Positions 54,689-64,000 of a stretch of DNA of 64,000 nucleotides are shown piece after piece. This DNA is from Citrobacter youngae (lineage in GTDB: Bacteria; Pseudomonadota; Gammaproteobacteria; Enterobacterales; Enterobacteriaceae). The DNA is taken from contig NZ_RPOI01000016.1 of assembly GCF_003818115.1 (NCBI RefSeq), forward strand, positions 186,001 through 250,000, given 5' to 3'. The notes beneath the pieces are model-generated. The model was not told the origin of the DNA and searched no databases. It saw nothing but the letters and a program-made list of their open reading frames with translations. Positions within the stretch are counted from its first letter, which is position 1. Every line of letters starts with the position of its first letter. Position numbers and translations under genes: made by a program.

Positions 54689-55810
54689 ATGTCAAAAGTT
54701 GCTCTCATTACTGGCGTAACCGGGCAGGATGGTTCTTACCTGGCAGAGTTTCTGCTGGAAAAAGGTTATGAAGTTCATGGTATTAAGCGCCGGGCCTCGT
54801 CATTTAATACCGAACGGGTAGACCATATTTACCAGGATCCACATGCGGGTAATCCCAAATTCCATCTGCATTATGGTGATTTGACGGACTCCTCTAATCT
54901 GACCCGCATTTTGAAAGAGATTCAGCCGGATGAAGTCTATAACCTGGGCGCAATGAGCCACGTGGCGGTGTCGTTTGATTCGCCAGAATATACTGCTGAT
55001 GTTGATGGGATCGGCACGCTGCGTTTGCTGGAAGCGATTCGCTTCCTGGGTCTGGAAAAGAAAACCCGTTTCTATCAGGCCTCCACCTCTGAACTGTACG
55101 GTCTGGTTCAGGAGATCCCACAGAAAGAAACGACGCCGTTCTATCCGCGATCGCCCTATGCTGTCGCCAAACTGTATGCCTACTGGATCACCGTCAATTA
55201 CCGTGAATCTTATGGCATATATGCCTGTAACGGCATTCTGTTTAACCATGAATCTCCGCGTCGTGGCGAAACCTTCGTCACACGCAAAATTACCCGTGCA
55301 ATTGCCAACATCGCCCAGGGGCTGGAGTCCTGTCTGTACCTCGGCAATATGGATTCGTTGCGTGACTGGGGACATGCCAAAGACTACGTCAGGATGCAGT
55401 GGATGATGCTGCAGCAGGAACAGCCGGAAGATTTCGTGATCGCCACTGGCGTGCAGTATTCCGTCCGTCAGTTTGTGGAAATGGCTGCTGCCCAACTCGG
55501 TATTAAGCTGCGCTTTGAAGGTGAGGGCGTGAATGAAAAAGGCATTGTGGTTTCGGTGACTGGGCATGATGCGCCAGGGGTGAAACCGGGGGATGTGATG
55601 ATCGCCGTCGACCCGCGCTATTTCCGTCCTGCAGAGGTTGAAACGCTGTTGGGCGATCCGACAAAGGCACACGAAAAACTGGGCTGGAAACCGGAGATCA
55701 CATTGCGCCAGATGGTTTCTGAAATGGTTGCTCACGATCTGGAAGCAGCGAAGAAACATTCACTGCTGAAGTCCCATGGTTACGATGTTGTTATTGCACT
55801 GGAGAGCTAA
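54689..55810 (+). CDS. gmd: GDP-mannose 4,6-dehydratase Gmd
   Basis: The product has 373 residues, as in E. coli. It has the N-terminal Rossmann [20 protein letters not shown] and the catalytic YxxxK in [12 protein letters not shown]. It converts GDP-mannose to GDP-4-keto-6-deoxymannose, first step to GDP-fucose. It is highly similar to the K-12 protein, unlike the next four genes. Confidence 0.97.
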   Translation: MSKVALITGVTGQDGSYLAEFLLEKGYEVHGIKRRASSFNTERVDHIYQDPHAGNPKFHLHYGDLTDSSNLTRILKEIQPDEVYNLGAMSHVAVSFDSPEYTADVDGIGTLRLLEAIRFLGLEKKTRFYQASTSELYGLVQEIPQKETTPFYPRSPYAVAKLYAYWITVNYRESYGIYACNGILFNHESPRRGETFVTRKITRAIANIAQGLESCLYLGNMDSLRDWGHAKDYVRMQWMMLQQEQPEDFVIATGVQYSVRQFVEMAAAQLGIKLRFEGEGVNEKGIVVSVTGHDAPGVKPGDVMIAVDPRYFRPAEVETLLGDPTKAHEKLGWKPEITLRQMVSEMVAHDLEAAKKHSLLKSHGYDVVIALES

Positions 55811-56784
55811 TGATGATGAAGAAGAAACGTGTTTATATTGCGGGACATCGGGGAATGGTGGGCTCTGCTATTTACCGACAACTTGCACAACGTGAAGATG
55901 TCGAGTTAATCATCCGTAACCGTGAACAGCTCAATTTATTAGACACAACGGCGGTTAATGATTTTTTTACCAGTGAAAATATTGACCAGGTTTATCTTGC
56001 CGCGGCAAAAGTTGGCGGGATTATGGCTAATAATAATTATCCATCTGATTTCATTTATGAAAACATGATGATGGAAAGTAATATCCTTCATGCGGCTCAT
56101 AATTCAAATGTCGGGAAGTTATTATTTTTAGGCTCATCATGTATTTATCCTAAGTTTGCGCAGCAACCAATCAAAGAGAGCGAGTTGTTGCAGGGATCAC
56201 TGGAGCCGACAAATGAGCCCTATGCCATCGCTAAAATTGCAGGAATAAAACTGTGTGAGTCCTATAACCGGCAGCATCGCCGGGATTACCGTTCAGTGAT
56301 GCCGACGAACCTGTATGGACCTAACGACAATTTCCATAAAGATAATTCCCATGTGATCCCTGCGCTATTGCGTCGTTTTCATGAAGCCACCCAACGGGAT
56401 GACAAGTATGTTGAGGTTTGGGGTAGTGGAAAACCCATGCGTGAATTTTTGCATGTCGATGATATGGCGGCAGCAAGCATCCATGTGATGGAGTTAGACA
56501 ATGAGGTTTGGCAGGAAAATACAGAGCCAATGCTTTCTCATGTCAATGTAGGCACGGGTGAAGATTGCACTATTCGTGAACTATCCGACGCCATTGCAAA
56601 AGTTGTTGGTTTTCGCGGTGATATTATTTTTGATGCTTCTAAACCTGATGGGACACCACGAAAACTGCTCGATGTCAGTCGCCTGAGAAGACTCGGTTGG
56701 CATCATGAAATAGGACTTGAACAGGGGTTGGTTAATACTTATCGCTGGTTCCTTGATAATCAGCAGCGGTATCGGGGTGAGTAA
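55810..56784 (+). CDS. fcl: GDP-L-fucose synthase Fcl (WcaG)
   Basis: This 324-residue epimerase/reductase (E. coli 321) has [14 protein letters not shown] and the catalytic [10 protein letters not shown]. It completes GDP-L-fucose synthesis from the Gmd product. Compared with the K-12 protein as I remember it, it differs at about a quarter of positions, far more than Gmd next to it. It starts at one of three ATGs at 55810-55818, overlapping the gmd stop. Confidence 0.95.
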   Translation: MMMKKKRVYIAGHRGMVGSAIYRQLAQREDVELIIRNREQLNLLDTTAVNDFFTSENIDQVYLAAAKVGGIMANNNYPSDFIYENMMMESNILHAAHNSNVGKLLFLGSSCIYPKFAQQPIKESELLQGSLEPTNEPYAIAKIAGIKLCESYNRQHRRDYRSVMPTNLYGPNDNFHKDNSHVIPALLRRFHEATQRDDKYVEVWGSGKPMREFLHVDDMAAASIHVMELDNEVWQENTEPMLSHVNVGTGEDCTIRELSDAIAKVVGFRGDIIFDASKPDGTPRKLLDVSRLRRLGWHHEIGLEQGLVNTYRWFLDNQQRYRGE

Positions 56785-57263
56785 TGTTTCTCAATAATGA
56801 AGACTTCGCTAATGCGGTGCGCACGACGCCGCTGATCTCTCTGGATTTTATCATTGAGAATGAGTTTGGGGAGTTTTTAGTTGGGAAAAGAACTAACAGG
56901 CCTGCTCAAGGATATTGGTTTGTGCCCGGCGGCAGAGTATTAAAAGATGAAACGCTGGAACAAGCATTTATGCGTTTAACGGAAGAAGAATTAGGTCAGC
57001 AGTTTCCCATAACACACGGTCAGTTTTTTGGTGTCTGGCAGCACTTTTATGAGGACAATTTTTCTGGTTCTTCATTTTCAACGCATTATGTGGTGCTGGG
57101 TTTTCGACTGAAGATTAATACCAGTACATCAATGTTGCCGTCAAAACAGCATGATACCTGGCGTTGGGCTAAAACAGATGAGCTGATTGCCGATGGGAAT
57201 GTGCATAAGAATACGCAGGCATATTTCTACCCGGCGATGAAAGATCGGGTGCCCGGGATATGA
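56784..57263 (+). CDS. gmm: GDP-mannose mannosyl hydrolase Gmm (WcaH, Nudix-like)
   Basis: This 159-residue enzyme has the modified Nudix box [20 protein letters not shown] typical of Gmm, and FVPGGR and HYVVLGF blocks. It hydrolyses GDP-mannose (and GDP-glucose), perhaps to balance sugar-nucleotide pools. It overlaps fcl by one base and wcaI by 4 nt. It is moderately diverged from K-12. Confidence 0.95.
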   Translation: MFLNNEDFANAVRTTPLISLDFIIENEFGEFLVGKRTNRPAQGYWFVPGGRVLKDETLEQAFMRLTEEELGQQFPITHGQFFGVWQHFYEDNFSGSSFSTHYVVLGFRLKINTSTSMLPSKQHDTWRWAKTDELIADGNVHKNTQAYFYPAMKDRVPGI

Positions 57264-58483
57264 GAATTCTGGTTTATGGCATCAATTACTCTCCCGAATT
57301 GACCGGAATTGGTAAATACACGGGAGAGATGGTGGAGTGGATGGCGAGCCAGGGGCATGAGGTTCGGGTGGTCACGGCACCCCCTTATTATCCGCAGTGG
57401 CAAGTCGGCGAACCTTATTCTTCCTGGCGCTATCGTCGGGAAGTTGGTATCACCACTGTCTGGCGCTGTCCATTATATGTACCAACTCAACCTTCAACGT
57501 TAAAGCGGTTGTTACATTTGGGCAGTTTTGCCCTGAGCAGTCTTTTTCCCCTATTGGCTCAGTATCGGTGGAAGCCTGAATACATTATCGGCGTGATACC
57601 CACGCTATTCTGTACACCAGGGATGCGTTTGCTGGCAAAACTGTCTGGCTCTCGCACCGTGCTGCATATTCAGGATTATGAAGTTGATGCGATGTTGGGG
57701 CTGGGATTGGCGGCAACCGGAAATTCCACAATGATTGCGCGAATAGCCAAAGCATTTGAGCGTAGCAGTTTGTTGAATGTGGATAATGTTTCCACGATCT
57801 CCCGCTCTATGATGCAAAAAGCGCAGGAGAAAGGCGTTGCTGCAGAAAAACTTATCTTTTTCCCGAACTGGTCCGAAGTGGAAAGATTTAGCAAGGTGGA
57901 TAGTGCTGATATAGAGCAAATTCGTCAGCAGTTTGATTTGCCAACCGATAAAAAAATTATTCTGTATTCCGGCAATATTGGTGAGAAACAAGGCGTTGAA
58001 AATATCGTTGAGGCTGCAAGCCAGACTCAGGATAAACCATGGATATACGTTATTGTGGGTCAGGGAGGGGGGAAATCCAGGATGGAACAAATGGTCAAGG
58101 AACGAGCCCTAACGAATGTTAAGTTCTATCCCTTGCAACCATACGAAATGTTGCCAGCGTTATTAAGGTTGGCAGATTGCCATTTAGTCATCCAAAGACG
58201 TGGCGCTGCAGATGCGGTCCTTCCTTCTAAGTTAACGAACATATTGGCGGTCGGGGGAAATTCCGTGATTACAGCAGAGATCCACACCGAACTGGGGCAG
58301 CTTTGCCAGAAACATCCCGGTATTGCTATCTGTATTGAGCCAGAATCAGTTGAGATGCTTGTGGCCGGAATTACAGATGCAATCACTATGCCTGAATACA
58401 ATATGATTGCACGTTCCTATGCAGAGTCTGCACTTGAAAAAGATAATGTCTTAAATCAATTTATTAATCATTTGAAGGGTTGA
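57260..58483 (+). CDS. wcaI: Colanic acid fucosyltransferase WcaI (GT4)
   Basis: The product has 407 residues, as in E. coli: [35 protein letters not shown], and C-terminal [20 protein letters not shown]. It transfers the first fucose onto the WcaJ-made lipid-linked glucose. The C-terminal half is more diverged and AT-rich than neighbouring genes outside the 55.8-59.9 kb block. Confidence 0.95.
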   Translation: MRILVYGINYSPELTGIGKYTGEMVEWMASQGHEVRVVTAPPYYPQWQVGEPYSSWRYRREVGITTVWRCPLYVPTQPSTLKRLLHLGSFALSSLFPLLAQYRWKPEYIIGVIPTLFCTPGMRLLAKLSGSRTVLHIQDYEVDAMLGLGLAATGNSTMIARIAKAFERSSLLNVDNVSTISRSMMQKAQEKGVAAEKLIFFPNWSEVERFSKVDSADIEQIRQQFDLPTDKKIILYSGNIGEKQGVENIVEAASQTQDKPWIYVIVGQGGGKSRMEQMVKERALTNVKFYPLQPYEMLPALLRLADCHLVIQRRGAADAVLPSKLTNILAVGGNSVITAEIHTELGQLCQKHPGIAICIEPESVEMLVAGITDAITMPEYNMIARSYAESALEKDNVLNQFINHLKG

Positions 58484-58486
58484 CTT

Positions 58487-59929
58487 ATGAGTCAGAATAA
58501 CATTCATCCGGTAATTATTGCAGGTGGGTCCGGTAGCCGTTTGTGGCCATTATCCAGAACATTATATCCAAAGCAGTTCTTGTGTCTGGATGGGAAAAAT
58601 ACAATGTTGCAATCGACAATTTGTCGCCTTGATGGATTGGATTGTTCACCACCGCTGGTAATATGTAATGAAAAGCATCGATTTATTGTTGCTGAACAAT
58701 TGCAAGAAATCGATAAGCTAACGGGGAATATTATTCTTGAGCCACAAGCCAGGAATACCGCACCAGCAATCGCGCTGGCAGCAATCGCAGCATGTAACAA
58801 TAATTCCGATCATAACCCGTTGTTGCTGGTCCTGGCAGCTGATCATATTATCGAAGAAAATAAATTCTTCCACGATGCAGTGACCTCAGCCATTCCGTTA
58901 GCCGAAAATGGCAAGCTGGTAACATTTGGTATCGTCCCGGATGCACCGGAAACAGGGTACGGTTATATTCGACGCGGTGAAGTCAGTAGTACCCAGATTC
59001 AAGTTGATTCTGTTGCTTTCAATGTTGATGCTTTTGTGGAAAAACCTGACCTTGAAACAGCCGAAAAATATATTTCTGCTGGTGAATATTACTGGAATAG
59101 CGGTATGTTTTTATTCCAGGCCCGACGCTATCTTGAAGAGCTTGAAAAATATCGCCCGGATATTCTACAGGCCTGCTTGTTAGCGATGGATAACGCTGAA
59201 CTGGACAATGATTTTATCCGTGTCAGTCGGGACGATTTCCAGGCTTGCCCAGAGGAATCGATCGACTATGCCGTGATGGAGAAAACCACGGATGCCGTAG
59301 TCCTGCCGATGAACGTTGGCTGGAGCGATGTGGGGTCATGGTCATCACTTTGGGAAATCAGCGATCGTAACGACGAGGGCAATGTTTATCATGGCGATGT
59401 CATTGACCATAATACAGAGAACAGTTATGTCTACGCCGAGTCGGGATTGGTAGCAACCGTCGGCGTAAAAGATCTGATTGTCGTCCAAACTAAAGATGCA
59501 GTATTAATCGCAAATAAAACGGATGTACAAGATGTAAAAAAAATCGTTGCGCAAATTCAGGCGGATGGTCGCTCGGAACATCATATTCACCGTGAGGTTT
59601 TTAGACCCTGGGGAAAATATGATTCTATTGATGAAGGTGATCGTTATCAGGTTAAAAGGATAACCGTAAAACCCGGGCAGGGCTTTGCATTACGTATGCA
59701 CCATCATCGCGCTGAACACTGGATTATTGTTGCGGGAACGGCAAAGGTCACGATCTGTGATGAGGTCCAATTATTAAGTGAAAATCAATCAGTGTATATT
59801 CCTCAGGGTACTATTCATTGTCTTGAAAACCCAGGAAAGGTTCCGCTGGAGATGATTGAAGTTCGTTCAGGAGTCTACCTTGAAGAAGATGATATTGTAA
59901 GATTTGGCACACATCATGAGCATATATAG
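58487..59929 (+). CDS. manC: Mannose-1-phosphate guanylyltransferase ManC (CpsB)
   Basis: This 480-residue enzyme (E. coli 478) has the pyrophosphorylase motif [12 protein letters not shown] followed by PKQF and the C-terminal cupin domain with MHHHRAEHW. It makes GDP-mannose from mannose-1-phosphate. Sequence is markedly diverged from K-12 CpsB and AT-rich. Its usual partner manB, directly downstream in K-12, is only a stub here. Confidence 0.95.
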   Translation: MSQNNIHPVIIAGGSGSRLWPLSRTLYPKQFLCLDGKNTMLQSTICRLDGLDCSPPLVICNEKHRFIVAEQLQEIDKLTGNIILEPQARNTAPAIALAAIAACNNNSDHNPLLLVLAADHIIEENKFFHDAVTSAIPLAENGKLVTFGIVPDAPETGYGYIRRGEVSSTQIQVDSVAFNVDAFVEKPDLETAEKYISAGEYYWNSGMFLFQARRYLEELEKYRPDILQACLLAMDNAELDNDFIRVSRDDFQACPEESIDYAVMEKTTDAVVLPMNVGWSDVGSWSSLWEISDRNDEGNVYHGDVIDHNTENSYVYAESGLVATVGVKDLIVVQTKDAVLIANKTDVQDVKKIVAQIQADGRSEHHIHREVFRPWGKYDSIDEGDRYQVKRITVKPGQGFALRMHHHRAEHWIIVAGTAKVTICDEVQLLSENQSVYIPQGTIHCLENPGKVPLEMIEVRSGVYLEEDDIVRFGTHHEHI

Positions 59930-60063
59930 AAATCTATTATTCATTTCTGTTAACTGACTCTCTGCGAACTTTTATGAAATAAAGATAACAGAATCTGGAC
60001 TTTGTTACTTATTTATTTAGGCAATCAGGCCCGAGCTAACTGTTGCCTGAAGAAGGAGATAAC

Positions 60064-60171
60064 ATGAGCCAAATAATCCGCGTTACTACTTGTGATATTT
60101 GTTACGGGTCAGTTGGTGATGTACGCCTGAACGTGCGAACGCGCACTCTCCTGGCATTGCTAAATCAGTAA
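60064..60171 (+). pseudogene. manB: manB (cpsG) remnant: 35-codon in-frame stub
   Basis: After a good GAAGGAGATAAC ribosome site, a 35-codon frame ends VGDVRLNVRTRTLLALLNQ, matching the C-terminus of ManB (K-12 RGDVPLMEARTRTLLTLLNE). Its middle, TTCDICYGSVGD, resembles the ManB start TCFKAYDIRG...LGE at the DNA level with small insertions. This is a phosphomannomutase gene with almost all of its 456 codons lost, perhaps by deletion between GGTGAT repeats. Colanic acid synthesis would need another phosphomannomutase. Confidence 0.75.
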
Positions 60172-60184
60172 TGCTGGTATTTCC

Positions 60185-60203
60185 CTTGCCCGATAAGGGC
60201 AAG
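60185..60203 (+). terminator. Intercistronic hairpin before wcaJ
   Basis: CTTGCCC (60185-60191), GATAA and GGGCAAG (60197-60203) form a 7-bp stem without a T-run. A similar pyrimidine/purine hairpin lies at this place in K-12, so it may be an mRNA stabiliser or weak attenuator. Confidence 0.4.
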
Positions 60204-60224
60204 TGGTGACTAACAGGAACCACG

Positions 60225-61619
60225 ATGACACATCTAAAAAAGCGCGAACGAGCCAAAACCAATGCGTCGTTAATATCGATGGTGCAACGCTTTTCAGATA
60301 TCACCATCATGTTTGGTGGATTATGGATAGTCTGCGAACTGAGCGGTTTGCCTTTCCTGTATATGCACCTGCTGGTCGCGTTAATCACGCTGGTCGTTTT
60401 TCAGATGCTGGGCGGGATAACGGATTTTTACCGCTCCTGGCGCGGGGTAAAAATTTCAACTGAGTTGGTGCTGCTGCTGCAAAACTGGACGCTGAGTCTG
60501 ATTTTTTGCGCGGGTCTGATTACCTTTAATAACGATTTTGATAACCGGTTTGCTCTATGGCTGGCATGGTATCTGCTTTCAAGTATTGGCCTGGTGCTAT
60601 GCCGTGCGTTTATTCGCTACGGGGCGGGATGGTTGCGAAATCGTGGTTATAACACGCGTCGGGTAGCGGTAGCAGGGGACCTTCCTGCCGGACAGGTGCT
60701 GCTGGACAGCTTTCGCCATGAGCCGTGGTTGGGGTTTGAGGTCGCGGGTGTTTATCACGACCCCATACCGGGGAAAAACGCCCGGGATTGGGCGGGAAAT
60801 CTGCAGCAACTTGTGGATGATGCCAAAGCTTCACGCATTCATAACGTCTATATCGCTATGTCGATGAGCGATGGAGCGCGGGTAAAAAAACTGGTACGCG
60901 AACTGGCTGATACCACCTGTTCAGTGCTCCTGATTCCTGATGTCTTTACCTTCAATATTCTGCACTCGCGGATTGAAGAAATGAACGGTGTTCCTGTGGT
61001 ACCGCTGTATGACACACCGCTTTCAGGCATTAATCGTCTGCTGAAGCGCGCGGAGGATATTGTGCTGGCATCGCTAATCCTGCTGCTTATTTCTCCTGTG
61101 CTATGCGCCATTGCGCTGATGGTAAAGCTGACCTCAAAGGGGCCGGTAATTTTTCGTCAGACCCGTTATGGGATGGACGGGAAACCGATCAAAGTCTGGA
61201 AGTTTCGTTCCATGAAGGTAATGGAAAACGATACGGTGGTTACCCAGGCCACGCAGAACGATCCGCGAGTGACTCGCGTGGGTAACTTCCTGCGGCGGAC
61301 GTCTCTGGATGAATTACCACAGTTTATAAATGTGCTGACAGGCGGGATGTCTATTGTCGGGCCGCGTCCACATGCGGTGGCGCATAACGAACAGTATCGC
61401 CAGTTGATAGAAGGGTACATGTTGCGCCATAAGGTGAAGCCAGGCATTACCGGCTGGGCGCAAATCAACGGCTGGCGTGGTGAAACCGATACGCTGGAAA
61501 AAATGGAAAAACGCGTAGAGTTTGACCTCGAATACATTCGCGAATGGAGCGTGTGGTTCGATATTAAAATCGTTTTTCTGACGGTGTTTAAAGGCTTCGT
61601 CAATAAAGCGGCATATTAA
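60225..61619 (+). CDS. wcaJ: Undecaprenyl-phosphate glucose phosphotransferase WcaJ
   Basis: The product has 464 residues, as in E. coli. It has about four N-terminal membrane helices, a nucleotide-binding-like middle and the C-terminal bacterial sugar transferase domain (KFRSMKVMENDT, RRTSLDELPQFINVL, GPRPHAVAHNEQYR) with a re-entrant helix. It starts colanic acid synthesis by loading glucose-1-phosphate on undecaprenyl phosphate. Identity to K-12 looks high again here. Confidence 0.96.
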   Translation: MTHLKKRERAKTNASLISMVQRFSDITIMFGGLWIVCELSGLPFLYMHLLVALITLVVFQMLGGITDFYRSWRGVKISTELVLLLQNWTLSLIFCAGLITFNNDFDNRFALWLAWYLLSSIGLVLCRAFIRYGAGWLRNRGYNTRRVAVAGDLPAGQVLLDSFRHEPWLGFEVAGVYHDPIPGKNARDWAGNLQQLVDDAKASRIHNVYIAMSMSDGARVKKLVRELADTTCSVLLIPDVFTFNILHSRIEEMNGVPVVPLYDTPLSGINRLLKRAEDIVLASLILLLISPVLCAIALMVKLTSKGPVIFRQTRYGMDGKPIKVWKFRSMKVMENDTVVTQATQNDPRVTRVGNFLRRTSLDELPQFINVLTGGMSIVGPRPHAVAHNEQYRQLIEGYMLRHKVKPGITGWAQINGWRGETDTLEKMEKRVEFDLEYIREWSVWFDIKIVFLTVFKGFVNKAAY

Positions 61620-61620
61620 T

Positions 61621-63099
61621 ATGAGTTTACGAGAAAAAACTCTCAACGGTGCCAAATGGTCAGCCATTGCTACGGTAATCATCATCGGTCTGGGGCTCAT
61701 TCAGATGACGGTGATGGCACGGATTATTGATAATCATCAGTTCGGGTTATTAACCGTGTCGCTGGTGATTATAGCGCTGGCCGATACGCTGTCTGATTTT
61801 GGCATCGCCAACTCGATTATTCAGCGCAAAGAGATAGGTTATCTTGAACTAACCACCTTGTACTGGTTAAACGTTGGGCTGGGGATAGTCGTATGTATTG
61901 CTATGTTTGCGCTCAGCGAAACAATTGCCAATGCACTTAATAACCCTGAGCTGGTGCCACTGATTAAAACCTTAGCGCTGGCGTTTGTGGTGATCCCGCA
62001 TGGGCAGCAGTTCCGTGCGCTGATGCAAAAAGAACTGGCCTTCAACAAAATTGGCATGATTGAAACCAGTTCAGTACTGGCCGGTTTTACTTTTACCGTG
62101 GTTAGCGCGCATTTTTGGCCGATCGCTATGACTGCCATTGTTGGGTATCTGGTGAATAGTACGCTACGTACACTGCTATTTGGCTATTTTGGTCGCAAAA
62201 TATATCGACCAGGGCTATGTTTTTCACTTTCATCCGTGTCGCAAAATCTGCGCTTTGGGGCGTGGCTGACGGCGGACAGCATTATCAATTATGTGAATAC
62301 CAACCTTTCGACGCTGGTGCTGGCCAGAACCCTGGGTGCTGGCGTGGCAGGAGGCTTCAATCTTGCCTGGAACGTGGCAGTTGTACCGCCAATCAAACTG
62401 AATCCGATAATTACCCGAGTACTGTTTCCTGCGTTTGCCAAAATTCAGGACGATACCGAAAAACTACGGGTCAATTTTTACAAGCTGTTATCTGTTGTCG
62501 GCATTATCAATTTCCCGGCCCTACTGGGACTGATGGTGGTATCAAATAACGTCGTACCGCTGGTGTTTGGCGAAAAGTGGAACAGTATTGTTCCGGTGCT
62601 GCAACTGCTGTGCATTGTGGGTCTGCTGCGCTCAGTCGGTAATCCGATAGGCTCACTGCTGATGGCCAAAGCACGGGTTGATATCAGCTTCAAATTCAAT
62701 ATTTTCAAAACCTTTTTGTTTATCCCCGCCATCCTGGTTGGCGGAAATATGGCGGGTGTGATTGGCGTCACGCTGGGCTTTTTACTGGTACAGGTCATAA
62801 ACACCATCCTGAGCTATTTCGTGATGATCAAACCGGTACTGGGACCGAGCTATCGGCAGTACATGCTCAGCCTGTGGCTACCGTTCTATCTCTCTTTACC
62901 CACGCTGGTGGTGAGCTACGCGCTGGGAATGACATTGCAAAATAAATTGCCGTTAAGTGCGTTGCTGAGCCTACAGATAACCGCTGGCGCGCTGGTGTTT
63001 GTCGTGATGATTGTGCTGTCGCGTCATCCGCTGGTGGTGGAAATCAAACGCCAGTTCTGCCGTGGTGAAAAAATGAAAGCCTTGTTCCGCGCAGGGTGA
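61621..63099 (+). CDS. wzxC: Colanic acid repeat-unit flippase WzxC
   Basis: The product has 492 residues, as in E. coli. It has about 12-14 membrane segments of the MOP superfamily; blocks such as GLIQMTVMARIIDNHQFGLL and FGIANSIIQRKEIGYLELTT are typical. It moves undecaprenyl-linked repeat units across the inner membrane for WcaD to polymerise. ATG 61621 follows the wcaJ stop directly. Confidence 0.95.
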   Translation: MSLREKTLNGAKWSAIATVIIIGLGLIQMTVMARIIDNHQFGLLTVSLVIIALADTLSDFGIANSIIQRKEIGYLELTTLYWLNVGLGIVVCIAMFALSETIANALNNPELVPLIKTLALAFVVIPHGQQFRALMQKELAFNKIGMIETSSVLAGFTFTVVSAHFWPIAMTAIVGYLVNSTLRTLLFGYFGRKIYRPGLCFSLSSVSQNLRFGAWLTADSIINYVNTNLSTLVLARTLGAGVAGGFNLAWNVAVVPPIKLNPIITRVLFPAFAKIQDDTEKLRVNFYKLLSVVGIINFPALLGLMVVSNNVVPLVFGEKWNSIVPVLQLLCIVGLLRSVGNPIGSLLMAKARVDISFKFNIFKTFLFIPAILVGGNMAGVIGVTLGFLLVQVINTILSYFVMIKPVLGPSYRQYMLSLWLPFYLSLPTLVVSYALGMTLQNKLPLSALLSLQITAGALVFVVMIVLSRHPLVVEIKRQFCRGEKMKALFRAG

Positions 63100-63162
63100 A
63101 TTGCGTTTGTTGTCGTCCGGAGACGGGAAAACCGTCATCCGCACTGATTTTAAGAGGTCATG

Positions 63163-64000
63163 ATGAAATTACTGATTCTGGGCAACCACACCTGCGGTAA
63201 TCGCGGGGACAGCGCCATTTTGCGCGGTTTGCTGGATGCCATTAATACGCTCCAGCCAGAGACTGAAGTGGATGTGATGAGCCGCTACCCGGTGAGTTCC
63301 TCCTGGTTACTAAACCGACCGGTGATGGGCGATCCACTGTATTCACAGATGAAGCAGCATAACAATGCTGCAGGCGTTATGGGCCGCGTAAAGAAAGTGC
63401 TGCGTCGTCGCTATCAGCATCAGGTGCTGCTCTCGCGCGTCACCGATTCCGGGAATCTGCGCAATATCGCTATCGCTCAGGGGTTTACTGACTTTGTCCG
63501 CTTGTTGTCGCGTTATGACGCCATTATCCAGGTTGGCGGATCGTTTTTTGTCGATCTGTATGGCGTGACGCAGTTTGAACATGCCTTGTGTTCGTTTATG
63601 GCTAAAAAACCGCTGTACATGATTGGTCACAGCGTAGGGCCATTTCAGGATGCACAGTTCAATCAGTTGGCGAACTACGTTTTTGGGCACTGCAATGCGT
63701 TAATTTTACGTGAATCGGTCAGCCTGGAACTGATGAAACGCAGTGAAATAACGACAGAGAAAGTCGAGTCGGGTGTGGATACCGCCTGGCTGGTAGACAA
63801 CCATCACGATGACTTTGACCCGGGTTATGCCGTACAGCACTGGCTACAAACGGCTGCAAAGCAGAAGACTGTCGCCATTACATTACGTGAACTGGCGCCG
63901 TTTGATAAGCGTCTTGGAACCACACAACAGGCCTATGAGCAAGCCTTTGCCGGCGTGGTTAATCGGATCCTTGATGAAGGTTACCAGGTGATGGCGCTCT
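63163..64000 (+). CDS. wcaK: Colanic acid pyruvyl transferase WcaK, 5' part
   Basis: An open frame of 279 codons runs off the window end (E. coli 426). It begins MKLLILGNHTCGNRGDSAIL and has the polysaccharide pyruvyl transferase features GGSFFVDLYG and MIGHSVGPFQD. ATG 63163 is 4 nt after AAGAGGT; ATG 63160 is possible. It adds the pyruvate ketal to a terminal sugar. Confidence 0.94.
   Translation, partial: MKLLILGNHTCGNRGDSAILRGLLDAINTLQPETEVDVMSRYPVSSSWLLNRPVMGDPLYSQMKQHNNAAGVMGRVKKVLRRRYQHQVLLSRVTDSGNLRNIAIAQGFTDFVRLLSRYDAIIQVGGSFFVDLYGVTQFEHALCSFMAKKPLYMIGHSVGPFQDAQFNQLANYVFGHCNALILRESVSLELMKRSEITTEKVESGVDTAWLVDNHHDDFDPGYAVQHWLQTAAKQKTVAITLRELAPFDKRLGTTQQAYEQAFAGVVNRILDEGYQVMAL

Noticed and set aside
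60086-60388. 100-codon minus-strand frame over the manB stub and wcaJ start
   Set aside because: Antisense to wcaJ and the remnant; the plus-strand reading is supported by homology.

Overview
The window is a piece of an enterobacterial chromosome from the Escherichia/Salmonella/Citrobacter group. The gene order trhP-baeR-baeS-mdtD-mdtC-mdtB-mdtA-yegD-alkA-dgcE-udk-dcd-asmA-yegH-wza...wcaK matches the 46-minute region of E. coli K-12. It is not K-12 itself: yegP and the yegI-yegL block are absent and many proteins differ from the K-12 forms I remember. A Citrobacter-like genome is my guess; species cannot be fixed from this window.

Region 1 (1 to about 21,690) is the late half of a P2-family prophage. 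It runs from the 5' part of terminase gene P (minus strand) through the head genes O-N-M-L, tail gene X, lysis genes (holin, SAR endolysin, a LysA-like membrane protein, and the overlapping spanin pair LysB/LysC), tail genes R-S, V-W-J-I-H-G and FI-FII-E(E')-T-U-D, to the late activator ogr. Three candidate Ogr boxes with the shared core TTGTRTCA lie before O, V and FI. An AT-rich 2.6 kb gene sits between S and V. It encodes an 867-residue ABC-type ATPase with a Rad50/RloC-like CxxC motif and a possible C-terminal HEPN/anticodon-nuclease-like module; it is probably a phage-borne anti-phage cargo gene. The prophage ends at a P2-type att core lying in the terminator of the sRNA gene cyaR, with two integrase-arm-like repeats on the phage side.

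Region 2 (21,690 to about 34,700) holds cyaR, trhP (yegQ), the baeSR two-component system and the mdtABCD efflux operon, with a BaeR box before mdtA, then an ibs/sib type I toxin-antitoxin locus. Region 3 (34,780 to 45,570) holds yegD, alkA (with an Ada box), dgcE, udk, dcd, asmA and yegH.

Region 4 (45,570 to the end) is the colanic acid capsule operon: a long leader with a JUMPstart/ops element, then wza-wzb-wzc-wcaA-wcaC-wcaD-wcaE-wcaF-gmd-fcl-gmm-wcaI-manC-wcaJ-wzxC-wcaK (cut by the window end). Two genes expected from the K-12 order are reduced to short in-frame stubs: wcaB (12 codons) and manB/cpsG (35 codons). The fcl-gmm-wcaI-manC block just before the manB stub looks more diverged and more AT-rich than its flanks, consistent with an imported segment.
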